Shown here piece after piece: positions 14,914 through 21,729 of a stretch of DNA of 29,938 nucleotides (position 1 is the stretch's first letter; every line of letters begins with the position of its first letter). Below the pieces are notes generated by a model. The model ran no database searches, was not told where the DNA came from, and saw only the letters and a list, made by a program, of their open reading frames with translations. A program made the position numbers and the translations under genes. Origin of the DNA: JBJXGC01 sp046154545 (GTDB lineage: Bacteria > Chloroflexota > Dehalococcoidia > Tepidiformales > Tepidiformaceae); assembly GCA_046154545.1 (NCBI GenBank), contig JBJXGC010000058.1, forward strand, positions 1 to 29,938, in the 5' to 3' direction.

Positions 14914-15819
14914 TTACTTGAGCGCTTCCCACTCCTTCTGGCGGGCGAAGAGGAGGTCGTGCATCTGCCAGAACTTCCCCTGCTCGCCGGCGCAGATGGC
15001 GGCCGCGCCGGCATTGGCCGCGTTCGGGTGAATCTGGACGATGGGAAAATGAAGGAAGGCGAAGGCGACGTCCGTGCCCAGCTTCGTGCGGATGTTCTTC
15101 ACGTTGGTGTCCGTCCACTGCTTGCAGAAGGGGCACTGGAAGTCGCTGAATTCGGCGATCATGACGCGGGCGTTGGGGTTGCCTTCGATGGTGGCGTCGG
15201 AGACATCGACTCTGCCGTCGATGATCTTGAACTGCCCGTTTGCGGCGAGCCGTTTGATGTTGTCCGAGTAGCCATCGACCGCCGTGGGACTGCTGCTCAA
15301 TTCCGCGGCGATGATCTCGTCGAAGATCACGGCCGGCTGAGCGCCGACGACCATCTTGTTGTTGATGAAGAAGGTCGGCGTGCCGCTGACGCCGAGGGCG
15401 ACGCCCCGCTGCAACTGGTTGTTCAGCAGGGTGACGGTCTCCGGTTTGCGGATGCAGGCAGAGAACCTGGTGTTGTCGATGCCCAACTGCATCGCGTAGT
15501 TGCTGAAGGTCGCTTCGGCGCTCGCCGGGCTGGCCGGGGCCGCGGCGGCGGCGGGAAGCTGCGACTGGTTCGCCGCCGCCTGGGCCATGACGAGGGGGGC
15601 GAGGGCGGCGTCTAGCTCGGCCTTCGTCACCCCGTTCGCGCCCGAGTCGTCCCCTCCCCAGAGCCAGATGGCGCCAGCGATGAGGAGCGAGCCCACGAGC
15701 ACCGCGAGGGGCGTGAGGTAACCTGTCCAGTCTGCGCGTTTCACGGCGGTTGGGGCGGCGGGGCCGGGCGATGCCTCAGGCGAAGCGACGGCGGGTTGAT
15801 CTTCGGGGAACTCTGTCAC
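14914..15819 (-). CDS. Membrane-anchored DsbA-like thiol oxidoreductase, apparently circularly permuted
   Basis: In this 301-residue protein, residues 1-32 are a Pro/Ala-rich cytosolic tail, 33-54 a single membrane anchor and 55-100 a linker. Residues 103-173 then read as the C-terminal half of a DsbA/thioredoxin domain: FSNYAMQLGID, a helical part, and GVSGTPTFFINNKMVVGAQP with cis-Pro P148. After a linker, residues 212-301 read as the N-terminal half: ARVMIAEFSDFQCPFCKQW with active-site C229-PF-C232, HFPIVQIHPNA, and AGEQGKFWQMHDLLFARQ. Ordinary family members have these halves in the opposite order. Both the CxxC and the cis-Pro loop are present once, so the protein could still be active outside the membrane. 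It starts with GTG, 6 nt after a -10 hexamer. Confidence 0.85.
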   Translation of the reverse strand: MTEFPEDQPAVASPEASPGPAAPTAVKRADWTGYLTPLAVLVGSLLIAGAIWLWGGDDSGANGVTKAELDAALAPLVMAQAAANQSQLPAAAAAPASPASAEATFSNYAMQLGIDNTRFSACIRKPETVTLLNNQLQRGVALGVSGTPTFFINNKMVVGAQPAVIFDEIIAAELSSSPTAVDGYSDNIKRLAANGQFKIIDGRVDVSDATIEGNPNARVMIAEFSDFQCPFCKQWTDTNVKNIRTKLGTDVAFAFLHFPIVQIHPNAANAGAAAICAGEQGKFWQMHDLLFARQKEWEALK

Positions 15820-15825
15820 GGGACC

Positions 15826-15831
15826 ATGGTA
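15826..15831 (-). promoter_or_regulatory. -10 hexamer of the DsbA-like gene (leaderless type)
   Basis: TACCAT on the minus strand ends exactly 6 nt (GGTCCC) before the GTG at 15819. The gene can therefore be transcribed independently of ruvA, which ends 41 nt upstream. Confidence 0.45.
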
Positions 15832-15860
15832 GGCGCGGGCCTTGCGGGGCGCGACCCTCC

Positions 15861-16526
15861 TTAACCTGTGTCGCGGCCACGGAGCACGGCAAGGGTCAGT
15901 TCCTCGACCGTCGTGAGCGTCGGGTCGGTCGCGTGGGCGTCCTCCACCCAGCGGCGGGCGTCACCTCGCGGGTAGCCGAGGGCGGCGATGGTATCGACCA
16001 CGTCGGCGACGATGCGGCTCTCCTGAAGGCGGCGAACGTCGACGGCCTGCGCGATGCCGCTGTCCTTGAGCGCCGCCTCGGCCGTGACCTTCCCACGGAG
16101 CGTGGCGATGATCTTGTCGGCGGCGCGCGGCCCCACACCAGGCAGGCGGGTGAGGGTCGCCCGGTCCTCCTGCTCGATGGCCCGGGCGATGGTGCTTACC
16201 GAGACGTTCATCGCCTTTGCGGCCTTCGTCGGGCCCATGCCTTCGACGGTGATGAACTTGCGAAAGAAGTCGCGCTCCGCCCGCCGTAGAAAACCGACGA
16301 GCACGGGCACGGGCTGGTTCACCGAAGCCGAGTAGAAGATGTGGAAGCCGATCGGCGGCCCGGCCGGGCCGTCGCCCGAGAGGTCCTGCTCGCCGGCCAT
16401 CGCCTGCACTTCGCTCCAGAGGAAGAGCGGCACCACCACCTCATAGCGGACGCCGCCTACATCGACTTCGACGGATGGGCCGGACATATCCATACGAGCG
16501 AGGACGCCGCGGAGATGGGTGATCAC
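15861..16526 (-). CDS. ruvA: Holliday junction branch-migration protein RuvA
   Basis: This 221-residue protein binds four-way DNA junctions and loads the RuvB motor. It has an N-terminal OB-fold (MITHLRGVLA..VDVGGVRYEVVVP), with an insertion of about 15 residues near 42-60 compared with E. coli. Two helix-hairpin-helix motifs (FITVEGMGPTKAAKAM at 91-106 and LTRLPGVGPRAADKII at 125-140) follow. The C-terminal RuvB-binding domain contains VDTIAALGYPRGDARRWVEDA-type sequence; its landmark is the ALGYP turn near 184-188. The start is GTG at 16526, 6 nt after CATACT. ruvB and ruvC are not adjacent. mutM is divergently transcribed, making a small DNA-repair cluster. Confidence 0.93.
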   Translation of the reverse strand: MITHLRGVLARMDMSGPSVEVDVGGVRYEVVVPLFLWSEVQAMAGEQDLSGDGPAGPPIGFHIFYSASVNQPVPVLVGFLRRAERDFFRKFITVEGMGPTKAAKAMNVSVSTIARAIEQEDRATLTRLPGVGPRAADKIIATLRGKVTAEAALKDSGIAQAVDVRRLQESRIVADVVDTIAALGYPRGDARRWVEDAHATDPTLTTVEELTLAVLRGRDTG

Positions 16527-16532
16527 CCTGCC

Positions 16533-16538
16533 AGTATG
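16533..16538 (-). promoter_or_regulatory. -10-like hexamer of ruvA
   Basis: CATACT on the minus strand ends 6 nt before the GTG at 16526. The first base departs from TANNNT, as it does for the alarmone synthetase gene. Confidence 0.4.
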
Positions 16539-16615
16539 GCCGGGCAGGGGCCAATGACGAACCGCCGCGGCAGACGATGACGGGGCTCCACATTTGCGGC
16601 TCGGCCTCGCGCCTG

Positions 16616-16621
16616 TAGGCT
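16616..16621 (+). promoter_or_regulatory. -10 hexamer of mutM
   Basis: TAGGCT lies 8 nt before the ATG at 16630, slightly further than in the other leaderless-type genes. It is the same hexamer as upstream of purL. Confidence 0.4.
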
Positions 16622-16629
16622 CGATGACG

Positions 16630-17478
16630 ATGCCCGAATTGCCTGAAGTGGAAACGATCCGGCGCGACCTGGAGCCGCTGGTGGCCGGACGCCGGATCGT
16701 TCACCTTGAGGTCGACCCGGCGACCCTGCCGCTGCTGGCGGGTACGACGCTCGACGTGCTGCAGGCAAACCTGGTCGACCGGACGGTCGTCTCGGCAGGA
16801 CGGCGCGGGAAGTACCTGCTCTTCGGCCTGGACGACGGCCGCACCCTCGTCGTCCACCTGCGCATGACCGGACGGCTGGTCTGGCGCGACCGCGAGGCCC
16901 CGGCCGAGCCGTACGAACGCGCCCGGCTGCTGCTCGACGACGGCCACGACCTCCGCTGGAGCGACCTCCGGAAGTTCGGGACGTGGCGGGTCCTCGACGA
17001 TACGGCAGCCCTGTTCAAGCGGTTGGGTCCGGAGCCGATCGACGCGGACTTCTCGCTCAAGAACTTCCGGGAGGCGGTGAAGGGGCGCACCGCGCCGATC
17101 AAGTCCGTCTTGCTCGACCAGCGGCGGGTGGCCGGCCTCGGCAACATCTACGTCGATGAGGCCCTCTTCGAAGCCGGTGTCCGTCCGGATACGCCGGCCG
17201 ACCGGGTCTCCCCGGCGAAGATGCGGCTGCTCTTCGCCTCCTCGCGGGCGGTGCTCGAGCGGGGGATCGCCAACCGGGGGGCGAGCTTCAAGGACTATGT
17301 CGATGGACAGGGGAACCAGGGGACCCAGCACATGCACGTCAAGGTCTTCCGGCGGACCGGCAAGCCCTGTTATGTCTGTGGGTCGATCATCGAACGGAAC
17401 GTCGTTGGCGGCCGCTCCACGCACTACTGCCCGAAATGCCAGCCACGGGCCCGGGCTACGCGACCGCGGACGGAGTGA
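16630..17478 (+). CDS. mutM: Formamidopyrimidine-DNA glycosylase
   Basis: This 282-residue bifunctional glycosylase/AP lyase removes 8-oxoguanine and formamidopyrimidines. The start at 16630 is fixed by biology: the mature protein must begin with the catalytic proline, giving the MPELPEVETIRRDL signature (P2 nucleophile, E3). The conserved K61 is in RRGKYLLF. The helix-two-turn-helix region reads LDQRRVAGLGNIYVDEALF, and the C-terminal zinc finger is CYVC...CPKC with the DNA-binding arginine in VVGGRSTHYC. All active-site residues are present. It is divergent from ruvA and has its own -10 hexamer. Confidence 0.96.
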   Translation: MPELPEVETIRRDLEPLVAGRRIVHLEVDPATLPLLAGTTLDVLQANLVDRTVVSAGRRGKYLLFGLDDGRTLVVHLRMTGRLVWRDREAPAEPYERARLLLDDGHDLRWSDLRKFGTWRVLDDTAALFKRLGPEPIDADFSLKNFREAVKGRTAPIKSVLLDQRRVAGLGNIYVDEALFEAGVRPDTPADRVSPAKMRLLFASSRAVLERGIANRGASFKDYVDGQGNQGTQHMHVKVFRRTGKPCYVCGSIIERNVVGGRSTHYCPKCQPRARATRPRTE

Positions 17479-17516
17479 CGCCGCGGCCGGCCGGCACGCA
17501 CTCCGGCGCCGATGCG

Positions 17517-17522
17517 TAGAAT
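17517..17522 (+). promoter_or_regulatory. -10 hexamer of the unknown helical gene (leaderless type)
   Basis: TAGAAT lies 7 nt before the ATG at 17530. This favours that start over an ATG 18 nt upstream, which overlaps the hexamer region. Confidence 0.45.
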
Positions 17523-17529
17523 CGTGCGC

Positions 17530-18189
17530 ATGGCAGAGACCACCCTCACCTACCCCGGCGGCCTGGCCGAACTCGACTTCGTCGATGCCTACTGGCGGTC
17601 GGCCTTGAAGAAGCCGCAGATGGCCGCTGACGCCGCCCTGCGCCAGCTCGTCTTCGCCGAGGCGGGCGACCGGGCGATCCTCACCGGCCTCATCGGCCAG
17701 GAGCTGGCCGATGCCTGCCGACGCCTCGTCGCCGTCCATCGCGCGCTGAGTGACCGGCGGTACAGCATCGCCCGGTCACTCCTGATGCCACTTCCCGGCG
17801 TGGCGGAGTGGAAGGCGTTCGTTGAGCAGGCTGCAGCCTTCACGCCGGTCCAGATGCTACGAGAGCTGAACCTCGACATGGCGGCCATCGGCTATGCGGA
17901 GACATTGCGATCGCAGCCCGACCTCGCCGGCCTCACCGGGCTGGTAGCGAGCGCCGAAACCGGAAACGCGATGCTCCTCGTCCCCGGCCTGGGCCGCCGC
18001 AACATCGCAACGGAGTGCTGGCTGGCCGGCCTCGACGCCAACGGTGAGCCGACGGCCGCAAGCTTCGGCTTCGAAGAGTCGGACGCCGCCAACCTGGCGG
18101 ACCTGACGGCGGACCTCTCGTCGATCGCCCGGGGCTTTCTCGGGTCGTACCTCGAAACGCGCCGGACGGCGGGCTGGCGCGGAGGATGA
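17530..18189 (+). CDS. Unrecognised soluble helical protein
   Basis: I do not recognise this 219-residue protein. It is predominantly alpha-helical, with no signal peptide, membrane segment or cofactor motif. The N-terminal half is rich in Leu/Ala/Arg helices (AALRQLVFAEAGDRA, ADACRRLVAVHRAL). The C-terminal half contains a Gly-rich turn (LVPGLGRRNIATECW), a predicted strand pair (WLAGLDANGEPTAASFGF) and a final helix. Its stop overlaps the start of the P1 peptidase gene (ATGA), so the two are translationally coupled. A functional link with the peptidase is likely, but its nature is unknown. Confidence 0.75.
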   Translation: MAETTLTYPGGLAELDFVDAYWRSALKKPQMAADAALRQLVFAEAGDRAILTGLIGQELADACRRLVAVHRALSDRRYSIARSLLMPLPGVAEWKAFVEQAAAFTPVQMLRELNLDMAAIGYAETLRSQPDLAGLTGLVASAETGNAMLLVPGLGRRNIATECWLAGLDANGEPTAASFGFEESDAANLADLTADLSSIARGFLGSYLETRRTAGWRGG

Positions 18190-19208
18190 GCGGGGGCGGC
18201 TGGACCACGGGCAAGCGCGACGCGATCACGGACGTTCCCGGGATCCGCGTCGGACACTGGACCGACCGGCGGGCGGCGACAGGGTGCACGGTCGTCCTCT
18301 GCGAGACCAGCACGGCCGTCGCCGCCGATGTGCGCGGCGGAGCCCCGGGCACGCGGGAGATCGACGTGCTGGCGCAGGCGAACGTCGTCCGCCGCTGCGA
18401 CGCCGTCCTTCTGAGCGGGGGGAGCGCTTTCGGCCTGGCAGCCGCCACCGGCGTCGTCCGCTGGTGCGCCGAGCGCGAGATCGGCTTCGCGACGACGGCC
18501 GGGCGGGTGCCAATCGTCTCCGGAGCCGTCATCTTCGACCTCGGCGTTGGAAAGCCGGCATTCCCGGGCGACGCCGAAGGCTACGCCGCGGCGGCCGCGG
18601 CGAAGGCCGGCGCCGTGGGGCAGGGGTCGGTCGGCGCCGGCACCGGGGCGACGGTGGGGAAGCTGCTCGGCGCGGAGGTGTGCGTCAAAGGTGGAATCGG
18701 GACGGCCAGCGTCGCCGGGCCGAAGGGCCTGGTGGTCGGGGCGCTGGTGGTGACGAACGCGGTGGGGCATATCTTCGACCCGGCCACGGGCGAGCTGGTG
18801 GCCGGGCCACGCGAGGCGAGCGGCGGGTTCGTCCCCCTCGCCGAGGCGCTCGCGCGGCGGCAGGCGAAGATGGAGGCGCTGGTAGCGGAGAACACGACGC
18901 TGGTCTGCGTGGCCACGAACGCCGCCCTGGAGCATCACGCCATGCAACGGATCGCCTACCAGGCCCACGACGGCCTGGCCCGCACGATCGTCCCCTGTCA
19001 CACCCTCGCGGACGGGGACGTGGCCTTCGCGATCAGCATGGGACAGGTCGAAGCGACGGCCGGGGACTCGTTGATCGTGGGGGCGATGACGGTGCAGGCG
19101 GTCGAACGGGCGGTCTTGAAGAGTGTGCGGCTTGCGCGAGGCCTGGCGGGCGCGGCGGCGGTGGGCGGGCCGCGCGCGTTACCCGGGGATGCCGAAGGCC
19201 GCTTTTAG
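18186..19208 (+). CDS. P1 (DmpA/NylC-like) self-processing N-terminal-nucleophile peptidase
   Basis: This is a 340-residue member of the family that includes DmpA aminopeptidases and NylC 6-aminohexanoate-oligomer hydrolase. These proteins cleave themselves once to expose an N-terminal Ser or Thr nucleophile. The N-terminal signature ITDVPGIRVGHWTD (13-26) and VLLSGGSAFGL are clear. The likely autocleavage site is N236/T237 in ENTTLVCVATNA, leaving Thr237 as nucleophile as in NylC-type members. The HTLADGDVAFAIS region (about 277-289) is also conserved. There is no signal peptide, so it is cytosolic. Its 3' end overlaps the 3' end of a convergent gene by 30 nt. The substrate cannot be inferred. 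Confidence 0.9.
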   Translation: MSGGGWTTGKRDAITDVPGIRVGHWTDRRAATGCTVVLCETSTAVAADVRGGAPGTREIDVLAQANVVRRCDAVLLSGGSAFGLAAATGVVRWCAEREIGFATTAGRVPIVSGAVIFDLGVGKPAFPGDAEGYAAAAAAKAGAVGQGSVGAGTGATVGKLLGAEVCVKGGIGTASVAGPKGLVVGALVVTNAVGHIFDPATGELVAGPREASGGFVPLAEALARRQAKMEALVAENTTLVCVATNAALEHHAMQRIAYQAHDGLARTIVPCHTLADGDVAFAISMGQVEATAGDSLIVGAMTVQAVERAVLKSVRLARGLAGAAAVGGPRALPGDAEGRF

Positions 19209-19421
19209 CCGGTCCATCGATTCCTTCGCCGTGAGGAAGTAGCGCGAGTGAGTATCCTTGAGCGCTTCGATGGAGTCCGCCATGAGGAGGACGACTTCCA
19301 TGTGCGGTTGCTTCGCCTTCTCCTTCGCGTTGACGAGGCGCACGGCCTCATCTCGATCGGTGAGTTCCACGTACCGCGTGGTTCGCGCGTTGCGGTCGCG
19401 TTCGACGACGAAGTACTTCAT
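19179..19421 (-). CDS. Small protein coupled to the alarmone synthetase (possible antitoxin)
   Basis: This 80-residue protein begins with the strand MKYFVVERDR, then a charged helix (DEAVRLVNAKEKAKQ), a second strand (EVVLLMADS) and C-terminal helices including THSRYFLTAKESMDRLKAAF. I do not recognise a named family. I chose the ATG at 19421 because GGGAGGAG lies immediately before it, inside the end of the upstream gene, and because stop and start share one base (TGATG). An ATG four codons earlier falls inside that ribosome site. The tight coupling suggests a two-gene unit such as a toxSAS toxin with its antitoxin. This is inference only. Confidence 0.65.
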   Translation of the reverse strand: MKYFVVERDRNARTTRYVELTDRDEAVRLVNAKEKAKQPHMEVVLLMADSIEALKDTHSRYFLTAKESMDRLKAAFGIPG

Positions 19422-20113
19422 CACTCCTCCCATTCTAACGGAACCTGAGAGAAGGCGTTGACGATCGACATGGCCAGTTCGTGGAGGGATTTCCCCTCCG
19501 CTCCGGCGGCGCCTGAGCCGGAAATCCTGGCTGCCATTCGTTCAAGATCTTCTCCTTGGCGGCCAGTCTCGGCGAGCCAGTCGAGATAGCGCCGCACCCA
19601 CGGCGGTCCGCCGCAGTACTTGACTTCGAGCCCGAACCTTTCTGAGAGCCGCTCTGAGTGGTTCGCCCAGGAGTCCTGGAACCTCGTCCTGAGCTGCAGT
19701 TCTACTGGGCCCGCGGGGGTTCGGACCACGACGTGGATCGCTCGATATCCGCATCGAGGGCGATCCCTCAAGTCGTAGTGACGAACGACCTGGAAGTGAT
19801 CGACGATGCGTTCGGTCAGCCGATCTTGCGCGTCAAGGTCCAACACCGTGGCGCGGCAGCCTGCCAGATCCTGCATCTGGCTCAACTTGGTCGTGCTCCG
19901 GCGGAGTTTTGCTCGCGTGCTCTCCAGAGTCTTGAGGCGGGTTCCGGCGCGCAGCAGCTCGACTCCGAGGTTCGTAACCGTCAAGTGGACCGCGGCAAGT
20001 TCTTCGAGCATCGTGCTGCGGAGCGCGTGGTACGCGTCTACGTCGTCGGGAGCGAGTTCCTCCGAGCGGAGGCGGTCGCCAAGTCTGTCGATTGCCGCCT
20101 TCGTCAGGGCCAC
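19421..20113 (-). CDS. Small RelA/SpoT-domain alarmone synthetase
   Basis: This is a 230-residue protein with a RelA/SpoT nucleotidyltransferase domain and no HD hydrolase, TGS or ACT domains. Visible landmarks are the ATP-binding basic helix RLKTLESTRAKLRR (59-72), SQMQDLAGCRATV (78-90), the acceptor-site GYRAIHVVV (122-130) and VELQLRTRFQDSWANHSERL (137-156) with the catalytic glutamate. Such stand-alone synthetases make (p)ppGpp or, in toxSAS members, pyrophosphorylate tRNA or make ppApp. The C-terminus is a helical extension of about 60 residues. It starts with GTG 6 nt after CATAGT, and a small gene overlaps its stop. A stress-response enzyme and a TA toxin are both possible. Confidence 0.85.
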   Translation of the reverse strand: MALTKAAIDRLGDRLRSEELAPDDVDAYHALRSTMLEELAAVHLTVTNLGVELLRAGTRLKTLESTRAKLRRSTTKLSQMQDLAGCRATVLDLDAQDRLTERIVDHFQVVRHYDLRDRPRCGYRAIHVVVRTPAGPVELQLRTRFQDSWANHSERLSERFGLEVKYCGGPPWVRRYLDWLAETGRQGEDLERMAARISGSGAAGAEGKSLHELAMSIVNAFSQVPLEWEE

Positions 20114-20119
20114 GCCCCT

Positions 20120-20125
20120 ACTATG
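20120..20125 (-). promoter_or_regulatory. -10-like hexamer of the alarmone synthetase gene
   Basis: CATAGT on the minus strand ends exactly 6 nt before the GTG at 20113. It is 22 nt away from, and divergent to, the panD -35 element. Confidence 0.4.
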
Positions 20126-20146
20126 CCACCTCTTTCGGCCAGTCGT

Positions 20147-20175
20147 TTGACAGGCCGGGCGCCATCACCCACGAT
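20147..20175 (+). promoter_or_regulatory. Promoter of the panD leader
   Basis: A perfect -35 TTGACA (20147-20152) is followed after 17 nt by the -10-like CACGAT (20170-20175). Transcription would begin near 20182, giving a leader of about 180 nt before the panD start. Confidence 0.55.
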
Positions 20176-20181
20176 CGTTCT

Positions 20182-20339
20182 GCCGGTGATCCTGCGAGGG
20201 ACATCGAGCCCAACACAGCGCCTGTTCGAGCAAGAGAGTCCGCCTGGACCCATTGTGGCCGGTACGGAACGCAACACGCTCGGCCGCACCGCGGTCATGC
20301 CTGCGTCCCTCTCCGGCCCCGCCATCGCGGGGCTTTTTT
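20182..20339 (+). ncRNA. Structured leader of the panDBC operon, candidate regulatory RNA
   Basis: The leader contains several hairpins. One is an 8-bp stem 20254-20261/20281-20288 with a 19-nt loop. Another is a bulged hairpin 20204-20229. The CAACAC element recurs inside both (20211-20216 and 20272-20277). The segment GGCCGG (20257-20262) can alternatively pair with CCGGCC (20313-20318), which overlaps the 5' arm of the terminator. GAGGGAC (20196-20202) can pair with GTCCCTC (20305-20311). This has the logic of a transcription-attenuation switch. A conserved RNA called the pan motif is known upstream of pantothenate genes in Chloroflexi and others and often occurs as two hairpins. I cannot verify its consensus here. 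The downstream ACCGCGG resembles a T-box, but the UGGN tRNA-binding sequence is absent. Confidence 0.5.
20316..20339 (+). terminator. Intrinsic terminator in front of panD
   Basis: A perfect 7-bp GC stem (GCCCCGC, loop CATC, GCGGGGC) is followed directly by six T. It ends 23 nt before the panD start codon and 10 nt before its ribosome site. No upstream gene is transcribed in this direction, so its purpose must be attenuation of panDBC. Confidence 0.88.
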
Positions 20340-20362
20340 GTGCGACGGCAAGGAGACCAACC

Positions 20363-20764
20363 TTGCGGACCATGATGGCGGGCAAGATTCACCGCGCCAC
20401 GGTCACGGAAGCGAACCTCGATTACGAAGGTTCGATCACCCTGGACCCGGACCTCATGGATGCGGCCGGGATCCTTCCTTACGAACAGGTCCACGTGCTC
20501 GACGTGACGAACGGGGCCCGCCTCGAAACCTACGCCATCCTTGGAGAGCGCGGCAGCGGTGGGGTCTGCATCAACGGCGCCGCCGCCCACCTCGTGAACG
20601 CTGGCGATGTCGTCATCGTGGTCGCCTATCAGCAGCTCTACGAGGAAGACGCGCGCGCCCTGCGGCCCCGTGTCGCTTTCGTCGATAGCCAAAACCGCAT
20701 CGTCCGCACGTCGCTCGGTAACGGGCATTCGCACACGCCGCGGGCGGCCGCGGCGGTCGCGTAG
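20363..20764 (+). CDS. panD: Aspartate 1-decarboxylase
   Basis: This 133-residue pyruvoyl-dependent enzyme makes beta-alanine from aspartate for pantothenate. The precursor cleaves itself at Gly23-Ser24 (NLDYEGSITLD) to give a small beta chain and an alpha chain with an N-terminal pyruvoyl group. NGAAAHLV and the VTNGARLETY region are family-typical. The start is TTG at 20363. AAGGAG (20350-20355) lies 7 nt before it, and the resulting N-terminus (M)RTMMAGKIHRATV aligns with the usual PanD start; the ATGs at 20372 and 20375 are too close to the domain. The C-terminal 20 residues form an Ala/Arg-rich extension. It is the first gene of panDBC. Confidence 0.95.
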   Translation: MRTMMAGKIHRATVTEANLDYEGSITLDPDLMDAAGILPYEQVHVLDVTNGARLETYAILGERGSGGVCINGAAAHLVNAGDVVIVVAYQQLYEEDARALRPRVAFVDSQNRIVRTSLGNGHSHTPRAAAAVA

Positions 20765-20775
20765 GAGGGTCAGCG

Positions 20776-21615
20776 ATGGGTCGCATCTCCGTCCACCGGT
20801 TGCGCGAATGGAAGGCCGAGGGCCGCCGCTTCGCGATGATCACCGCCTACGACTACCCGTCGGGGCGGCTCGTGGAGCAGGCCGGGATACCGGTCATCCT
20901 CGTCGGGGACTCGCTCGGGAGCGTCGTCCTCGGCTACGAGTCGACGGTGCCGGTCACCATGGAGGACATCCTCTACCACACGCGCGCCGTCGTGAGGGCG
21001 ACCGAGAAGGCGATCGTGGTCGCCGATATGCCGTTCATGAGCTACCAGTGGAGCGCCGACGAGGCTATCCGCAACGCGGGACGGCTCCTCCAGGAAGGTG
21101 GCGCCACGGCCGTCAAGCTCGAGGGCGGAAGCCATGTCGTGCCGCTCGTGCGCCGCATGGTCGAGTGCGGCATCCCGGTGATGGGCCATCTCGGCCTCAC
21201 GCCACAGTCCGTGAACCAGTTCGGCGGGCACAAGGTGCAGGGCAAGACGCCGGCCGCCGCGGCGAAGCTCATCGGCGACGCCCAGGCGCTGGAGGACGCC
21301 GGTGCCTTCGCGGTGGTGCTGGAGACCATCCCCGCGCCGCTCGCCCGGATGGTCACGGAGCGGCTCATGGTGCCGACGATCGGCATCGGCGCCGGACCGG
21401 ACTGCGACGCCCAGGTGCAGGTCTTCCACGACCTCCTCGGGATCTACGACGACCGGCGGCCGCTGCGCCATGCGAAGCGCTACGCAGTCCTCGGCGCGAC
21501 GATCCGCGAGGCCGTCCGCGCGTACGCCAGCGAGGTCGAGTCGGCCGCCTTCCCGACGGCCGAGCACTCCTTCGAGATGGACGAGTCGACGCAACTCGAG
21601 CTGGCCCACGCATGA
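20776..21615 (+). CDS. panB: 3-methyl-2-oxobutanoate hydroxymethyltransferase
   Basis: This 279-residue TIM-barrel enzyme transfers a hydroxymethyl group from methylenetetrahydrofolate to alpha-ketoisovalerate, giving ketopantoate. The metal ligands and catalytic residues are in place: D45 (VGDSLGSV), D84 (ADMPFMSY), E116 (KLEGG) and E183 (VLETIP). GHLGLTPQSVNQFGG (137-151) is diagnostic. The ribosome site GGAGGG precedes the ATG, and the gap from panD is 11 nt. The next enzyme of the pathway, ketopantoate reductase (panE), is not in this operon. Confidence 0.97.
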   Translation: MGRISVHRLREWKAEGRRFAMITAYDYPSGRLVEQAGIPVILVGDSLGSVVLGYESTVPVTMEDILYHTRAVVRATEKAIVVADMPFMSYQWSADEAIRNAGRLLQEGGATAVKLEGGSHVVPLVRRMVECGIPVMGHLGLTPQSVNQFGGHKVQGKTPAAAAKLIGDAQALEDAGAFAVVLETIPAPLARMVTERLMVPTIGIGAGPDCDAQVQVFHDLLGIYDDRRPLRHAKRYAVLGATIREAVRAYASEVESAAFPTAEHSFEMDESTQLELAHA

Positions 21616-21626
21616 GGTTAGTTGGT

Positions 21627-21712
21627 CGCAAAGGTAGAAAGGTTCAAAGAGGGCGGAGGCCAGAGTGAGTTCAGATCAGACCGTTGCTCTTTGCCGCTTT
21701 CGAACCTTTGCG
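21627..21712 (+). repeat. Long imperfect hairpin between panB and panC
   Basis: Left arm 21627-21651 and right arm 21687-21712 pair in three blocks of 9, 4 and 7 bp: CGCAAAGGT/ACCTTTGCG, AAAG/CTTT and CAAAGAG/CTCTTTG. Small internal loops interrupt them, and a 35-nt apical loop closes the structure. The sequence is much richer in A/T than the flanking genes, and there is no T-run. It fills most of the 114-nt gap inside the operon and could set relative panC expression, be an RNA processing site, or be a small repeat element. Confidence 0.75.
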
Positions 21713-21729
21713 TCTGAAAGCGGGCATTC

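Noticed and set aside
16441..17739. Minus-strand frame of 432 codons across ruvA start and mutM
   Set aside because: It covers two well-supported genes and the composition is typical of a shadow frame.
20182..20339. T-box riboswitch upstream of panD
   Set aside because: ACCGCGG and a following terminator resemble the T-box 3' end, but the UGGN sequence that pairs with the tRNA end is absent and no convincing specifier loop was found.
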